From positions 2,580,501 to 2,644,500 of the forward strand of contig NZ_CP147251.1 in NCBI RefSeq assembly GCF_017426705.2: a stretch of DNA of 64,000 nucleotides, read 5' to 3'. Position 1 is the stretch's first letter; each line of letters starts with the position of its first letter. This document shows positions 60,829 to 64,000 of this stretch, one piece after another. Below the pieces are notes generated by a model, which was given only the letters and a program-made list of their open reading frames with translations, ran no database searches and was not told the origin of the DNA. This stretch comes from Enterococcus sp. DIV2402. Its GTDB lineage: Bacteria; Bacillota; Bacilli; Lactobacillales; Enterococcaceae. Both the position numbers and the translations under genes were made by a program.

Positions 60829-61911
60829 TTAGTCTTCATCATCAAAGTCATAATGGAAAATAACTTTAATTGCTTCTTTACTAGCCATCAAATCAAAACC
60901 TTTTTCCCATTCAGATAAACCCAATCGATGTGTAATCATTGGCTGAACACGTACTGCTCCTGATGCAAGTAGGCGGATAGCATTACGCCAAGTCTCTGAA
61001 TCATAAGCCATATGTCCAATAATACTGATTGCCCATGTTGTAATATCGTTGATTGGATAATTAAATGGCTGGAAGCCCATTCCTACACGAACAACTTCAC
61101 CATTCGGACGCAACATGTCGATTGCTTGTTTCAAGGCAATGTTTGCACCTGAACATTCTACAACCAGTCCTAAATTGTCTTTCCCACAAATTTCCTGGCA
61201 ACGGGTAACTACATCTTCTTTAGAACCGTTGACTACGTGAGTAGCACCTAATTCTTTAGCCACAGCAAAACGTGTTTTTGTGTCTTCTTCCAACCCTACA
61301 ACAACAATATTTACCGCGCCCATAATACGAGCGATCTGTACTGAGAACAATCCTAAAGGTCCAGTTCCCATCACAACTACATCTTGTCCTGGTAAAAGTT
61401 TAGAGCGTTGCGCAATCGCTTTGTACGCATTGCTAATCGGATCTAATACACAAGCGTCCTCATAGTCAAGATTTTCAGGAATTTCCCAAATCGCACTCTT
61501 ATGAATGCGCAGAATTTCTCCTGGAATTACACAATACTTAGTAAAGCCGCCACCCCAGCGATTGTTGTCCAAACCTAAGTTAACTTTTTCTTTACAAGTT
61601 AGAAAATCACCTTTTTCACATGATGGACATTTACCACATACATGTCCTGAATTATCAGATACAATTCGCTGACCTACATGCCAGTCAGTTACTTTTGATC
61701 CAACTTTTACGATATCTCCAGCAAACTCATGTCCGCGAATAGAATTGAATTCATCAGATCCGTTTTCTACTCGAAAATGTTTCATATCAGCTCCACAAAT
61801 AGCTGCAGCTCTGATTTCTACAAGAATGTCTTCTTCCCCAATTTCGGGAACTGGTACGTCAATCAGTCTGTATCCTCCAAATTCTTTACCATATCTAGCT
61901 AGTGCTTTCAT
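60829..61911 (-). CDS. Zinc-dependent alcohol/polyol dehydrogenase, operon B
   Basis: The 360-residue medium-chain dehydrogenase has AAICGADMKHF and RGHEFAGDIV (catalytic zinc), CGKCPSCEKGDFLTC (structural zinc) and VVMGTGPLGLFSVQIA (NAD loop). It resembles L-iditol/galactitol-1-phosphate dehydrogenases. It probably oxidises the compound imported by the adjacent MFS protein to a ketose. It lies 31 nt after the MFS gene. Confidence 0.88.
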   Translation of the reverse strand: MKALARYGKEFGGYRLIDVPVPEIGEEDILVEIRAAAICGADMKHFRVENGSDEFNSIRGHEFAGDIVKVGSKVTDWHVGQRIVSDNSGHVCGKCPSCEKGDFLTCKEKVNLGLDNNRWGGGFTKYCVIPGEILRIHKSAIWEIPENLDYEDACVLDPISNAYKAIAQRSKLLPGQDVVVMGTGPLGLFSVQIARIMGAVNIVVVGLEEDTKTRFAVAKELGATHVVNGSKEDVVTRCQEICGKDNLGLVVECSGANIALKQAIDMLRPNGEVVRVGMGFQPFNYPINDITTWAISIIGHMAYDSETWRNAIRLLASGAVRVQPMITHRLGLSEWEKGFDLMASKEAIKVIFHYDFDDED

Positions 61912-61942
61912 TTTATCTCCTCCAAAATTATATTTTTATACT

Positions 61943-63346
61943 TTATTCAGCTGTTACTGTTTCTTCATCTTCAAGATCTACATTACCAATATCTTCAACA
62001 GAAGCACCCCGTGTTTCAACTCCAATGAGCACTATCACAACCGCTGTAACAATCGCAGTTATTCCCAATAAAGTAAACACTCCTGTTGCTCCAGATGTGT
62101 CCAGAAGATAAGCGACCGCATACGGAGATAAGATACCGCTTACACGTCCGACTGCATTGGCTAAGCCAGCACCTCTTAACTTTGCAGCTGTTGGCCAAAT
62201 CTCAGGAACATAAACTGCTGAAGCATACATTACATACATATATACAAAAATCATTAAGAAAAATCCTAACATAGAAATCATTCTCATGCTTGTCTGCATT
62301 GAATACACATAGCCCAAAACAGCCATCGTAATCAATAAGAATGGACCAAAGATTTTACGCGGTAAACGGTCGATTAGAAAAATTCCAATAAAAATACCGA
62401 TCGGTGCCCCAAACATACTCATCGTATTCAGTAACACAGAATCTTTTAGGTCGATCCCTTGACTTAAAAAGATAGTTGGAAGCCAGTTAATCAATGTGTA
62501 CTGCACAACATTCATGGCTATCAATACGAAGGAACCTAAGATAACACGTTTCAACAATTCACCTTTAAACAGTTCCGAATATTTGATGACTACTTCTTTT
62601 TTCGATTGTTGACCTGCTGTAATTTCTACTGCTGGTAACGGTTTGCCTGTAGATTTCTCCACATTTTGTTCAATCTCTGACATCAATTTTTCCGCTTCTT
62701 CGTATCTGCCTTGTGATTCTAGCCAGCGGGGAGATTCTGGGAATTTTTTGAACACAAGTAGTAACAGAACGGTAGACAATGCAGCTGGTATCAAAAATTG
62801 AACTCTCCAATTCATATCTGCTGAAAGATATGGTGCAATGAATAATGCGATTGTTGAGCAAATAGGGTACGACCAATTTCCGATAAATGAAGCTCGTGCT
62901 GACCATGAACCACGAGTTTTACCAGGTACATACTCTGTGAAACCGGCAAATAGCGTAACTAGTAATGCACCCAAAGCAAATCCCATCACCACACGAACTA
63001 CAATTAGAAAAGTTATATTTGGTGAAAGTGCAGCTATAACCATCGAAATAATATGGATAGCAACGAATAGCAAGTAACTATTTCTACGACCAATTCTATC
63101 TCCGATCATTCCACCTATCAATGCACCTAAAAACATTCCTGCAGTGGTCATAGAAGAAAAAATCGCACTAGTACTATTATTCGTCCAACCTATTTCAGCT
63201 AACTGCGCTAAAACCAAACCACCTATCGCATTACTCCAGCTAACTAATAGTCCCATCGCGACTATTCCAAATAATTGCCACTGTACTTTACTTGTAGGAA
63301 GCCGATCAATACGTGCTCCACAATTTGGCTTGACTGTTTTTTCCAT
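61943..63346 (-). CDS. MFS sugar/polyol transporter, operon B
   Basis: The 467-residue transporter has twelve predicted helices with GGMIGDRIGRRNSYL, RVVMGFALGALLVTLF, TRGSWSARASF and ESPRWLESQGRYEEA. It is clearly related to the transporter of operon A in layout and sequence (RIDRLPTSKVQW against KLDQLPISRWHW). It likely imports the primary substrate of operon B. A TTG at 63358 is possible, but the ATG at 63346 has GGAGG 5 nt upstream. Confidence 0.88.
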   Translation of the reverse strand: MEKTVKPNCGARIDRLPTSKVQWQLFGIVAMGLLVSWSNAIGGLVLAQLAEIGWTNNSTSAIFSSMTTAGMFLGALIGGMIGDRIGRRNSYLLFVAIHIISMVIAALSPNITFLIVVRVVMGFALGALLVTLFAGFTEYVPGKTRGSWSARASFIGNWSYPICSTIALFIAPYLSADMNWRVQFLIPAALSTVLLLLVFKKFPESPRWLESQGRYEEAEKLMSEIEQNVEKSTGKPLPAVEITAGQQSKKEVVIKYSELFKGELLKRVILGSFVLIAMNVVQYTLINWLPTIFLSQGIDLKDSVLLNTMSMFGAPIGIFIGIFLIDRLPRKIFGPFLLITMAVLGYVYSMQTSMRMISMLGFFLMIFVYMYVMYASAVYVPEIWPTAAKLRGAGLANAVGRVSGILSPYAVAYLLDTSGATGVFTLLGITAIVTAVVIVLIGVETRGASVEDIGNVDLEDEETVTAE

Positions 63347-63415
63347 TTCTTCCTCCAATTTATCAAGTTATTTTTTCACTAATTCTACTCATTTTACAAA
63401 TAGACATACAATTAC

Positions 63416-63542
63416 AGAAAGCGCTATCAAGAATTCGTTACTATCTATTGCAATTTGAATTTTACAACCTTTTTATATTGTTGTCAACACTTTATTTAAG
63501 AAACAAAGAAATAAACCTTTGTAAAAATGTTTAAAACAAAGA
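63416..63542 (-). promoter_or_regulatory. Operon B promoter with cre-like site and DeoR motif
   Basis: On the minus strand TTGACA (63482-63487) and TAAAAT (63459-63464) are 17 nt apart. A cre-like site AGAAAGCGCTATCA (63416-63429, one mismatch) lies downstream of the start, a roadblock position. TTTAAAACAAAGA (63530-63542) is identical to the 13-mer at operon A, and AAACAAAGAAATAAA is a related copy nearer the -35. Confidence 0.75.
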
Positions 63543-63594
63543 TTTATCCGATTTATATATAGACAATTTCTATAAATCATGCACTGAAAAAAAT

Positions 63595-63636
63595 AAAAAA
63601 ACCACAGTATCTCTAAAAAGATTTCTGTAGTCTAAA
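63595..63636 (-). terminator. Terminator of the small gene at 63667
   Basis: On the minus strand ACTACAGAAATCT pairs imperfectly with AGAGATACTGTGGT and is followed by TTTTTTTAT. Confidence 0.7.
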
Positions 63637-63666
63637 TGACTTATTAATTTATACATAGACCATTTT

Positions 63667-63858
63667 TTATAATTCCATGTAGGTCAGTTCCCGTAATTCA
63701 AACGAAGCCTCCAGACACATCAACTCAAATTTTTCCCAGTAATATTTCTTTTCTGCTAGATAGACCATGTGTTCCAAATGAAAATCAATGGCTGAATAAC
63801 AACATAAACAATTTTCTCTTTTGACAATCAAAAAACGTTCATTATCAGAAGAGTACAT
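63667..63858 (-). CDS. Small hypothetical protein next to a RadC-like gene
   Basis: The 63-residue protein starts MYSSDNERFLIVKRENC and has four Cys, two of them adjacent (CLCC). It is acidic and aromatic, with no recognised domain. AGGA lies 5 nt before the ATG, so translation is plausible. It follows the RadC-like gene on the same strand and ends before a terminator. Confidence 0.5.
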   Translation of the reverse strand: MYSSDNERFLIVKRENCLCCYSAIDFHLEHMVYLAEKKYYWEKFELMCLEASFELRELTYMEL

Positions 63859-63876
63859 TCTATCCTGGATTACTTA

Positions 63877-63902
63877 CAGGAGAATCCGACTGAATTCTCC
63901 TG
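63877..63902. repeat. Inverted repeat after the RadC-like gene
   Basis: Perfect arms CAGGAGAAT and ATTCTCCTG enclose an 8-nt loop. There is no T-run, so it may be an mRNA hairpin rather than a full terminator. Confidence 0.5.
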
Positions 63903-63911
63903 AACTTTTCT

Positions 63912-64000
63912 TTACAACCAACTTTCTTCTCGAAAGGAGGTATAAGAATCTTGTCCAACGATAATATGGTCTAACAAATCAATTACCATGAGTTCACAAC
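63912..64000 (-). CDS. RadC/JAB-domain protein, C-terminal end (runs off window)
   Basis: Only the last 28 complete codons are visible: CELMVIDLLDHIIVGQDSYT followed by SFREESWL and a stop. This matches the end of RadC-type JAB proteins (LLDHIIVG). RadC-like genes occur in chromosomes and in mobile elements; their biochemical role is not settled. Confidence 0.75.
   Translation of the reverse strand, partial: CELMVIDLLDHIIVGQDSYTSFREESWL

Noticed and set aside
1..64000. tRNA, rRNA or complete insertion sequences.
   Set aside because: No cloverleaf, rRNA segment or transposase reading frame was recognised anywhere.

Overview
The window looks like chromosome from a low-GC Firmicute, most likely an Enterococcus (E. 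faecalis or a close relative). This rests on AT-rich sequence, dense operons with AGGAGG-type ribosome sites, the N-acetyl lysine/DAP pathway genes, DUF4822 and ankyrin lipoproteins, and an ArpU-type phage regulator. The species call is inference from gene content; no rRNA or tRNA gene was seen.

Layout. 1-2.5 kb: lysine/diaminopimelate genes (dapF partial, dapL, and dapH divergent). 2.6-4.9 kb: a uridine-kinase-like enzyme, a DeoR regulator and a HAD phosphatase. 5.0-6.7 kb: two lipoproteins. 6.9-9.1 kb: a sensor kinase and response regulator. 9.1-33.2 kb: a large metal-acquisition island. It holds a Fur-boxed siderophore importer of YclNOPQ/Sst type, an orphan response regulator, a saccharopine-dehydrogenase-like enzyme behind a hairpin-rich leader, and a second Fur-boxed siderophore importer carrying an exporter-type ABC protein. 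It ends in a tightly coupled 11-gene operon (32658 down to 21781) divergent from a Zur-like repressor. That operon encodes two COG0523 GTPases, a FeoB-like permease with an unusual Cys cluster, a dCTP deaminase, a flavoprotein with a Cys-rich tail, a methyltransferase and a Nik/Cnt/Dpp-type ABC importer. Two 7-1-7 palindromes of the type TGCAAATnATTTGCA sit in the shared promoter region. I read this as a zinc-starvation regulon and the best candidate for an undescribed system.

33.3-38.0 kb: a mannose-family PTS with an embedded M20 amidohydrolase and a divergent RpiR regulator. 38.3-45.1 kb: a compact prophage remnant with a CI/Cro switch, ImmA protease, replication genes, ArpU, holin and two lysins, but no integrase, capsid or tail genes. 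45.2-47.5 kb: two D-2-hydroxyacid dehydrogenases. 47.6-48.7 kb: a decayed stretch with a DNA-glycosylase pseudogene and an OpuC-type permease fragment. 48.85-53.4 kb: a branched-chain-amino-acid-type (Liv) ABC importer.

53.6-63.5 kb: two polyol/sugar operons around a DeoR regulator. One has MFS, dehydrogenase, PfkB kinase, aldo/keto reductase and an AlsE-like epimerase. The other has MFS, dehydrogenase and a class II aldolase. Their promoters share an identical 13-base motif and each carries a CcpA (cre) site, so they probably act as one regulon that oxidises, phosphorylates and then epimerises or cleaves a sugar. The window ends in the 3' end of a RadC-like gene.
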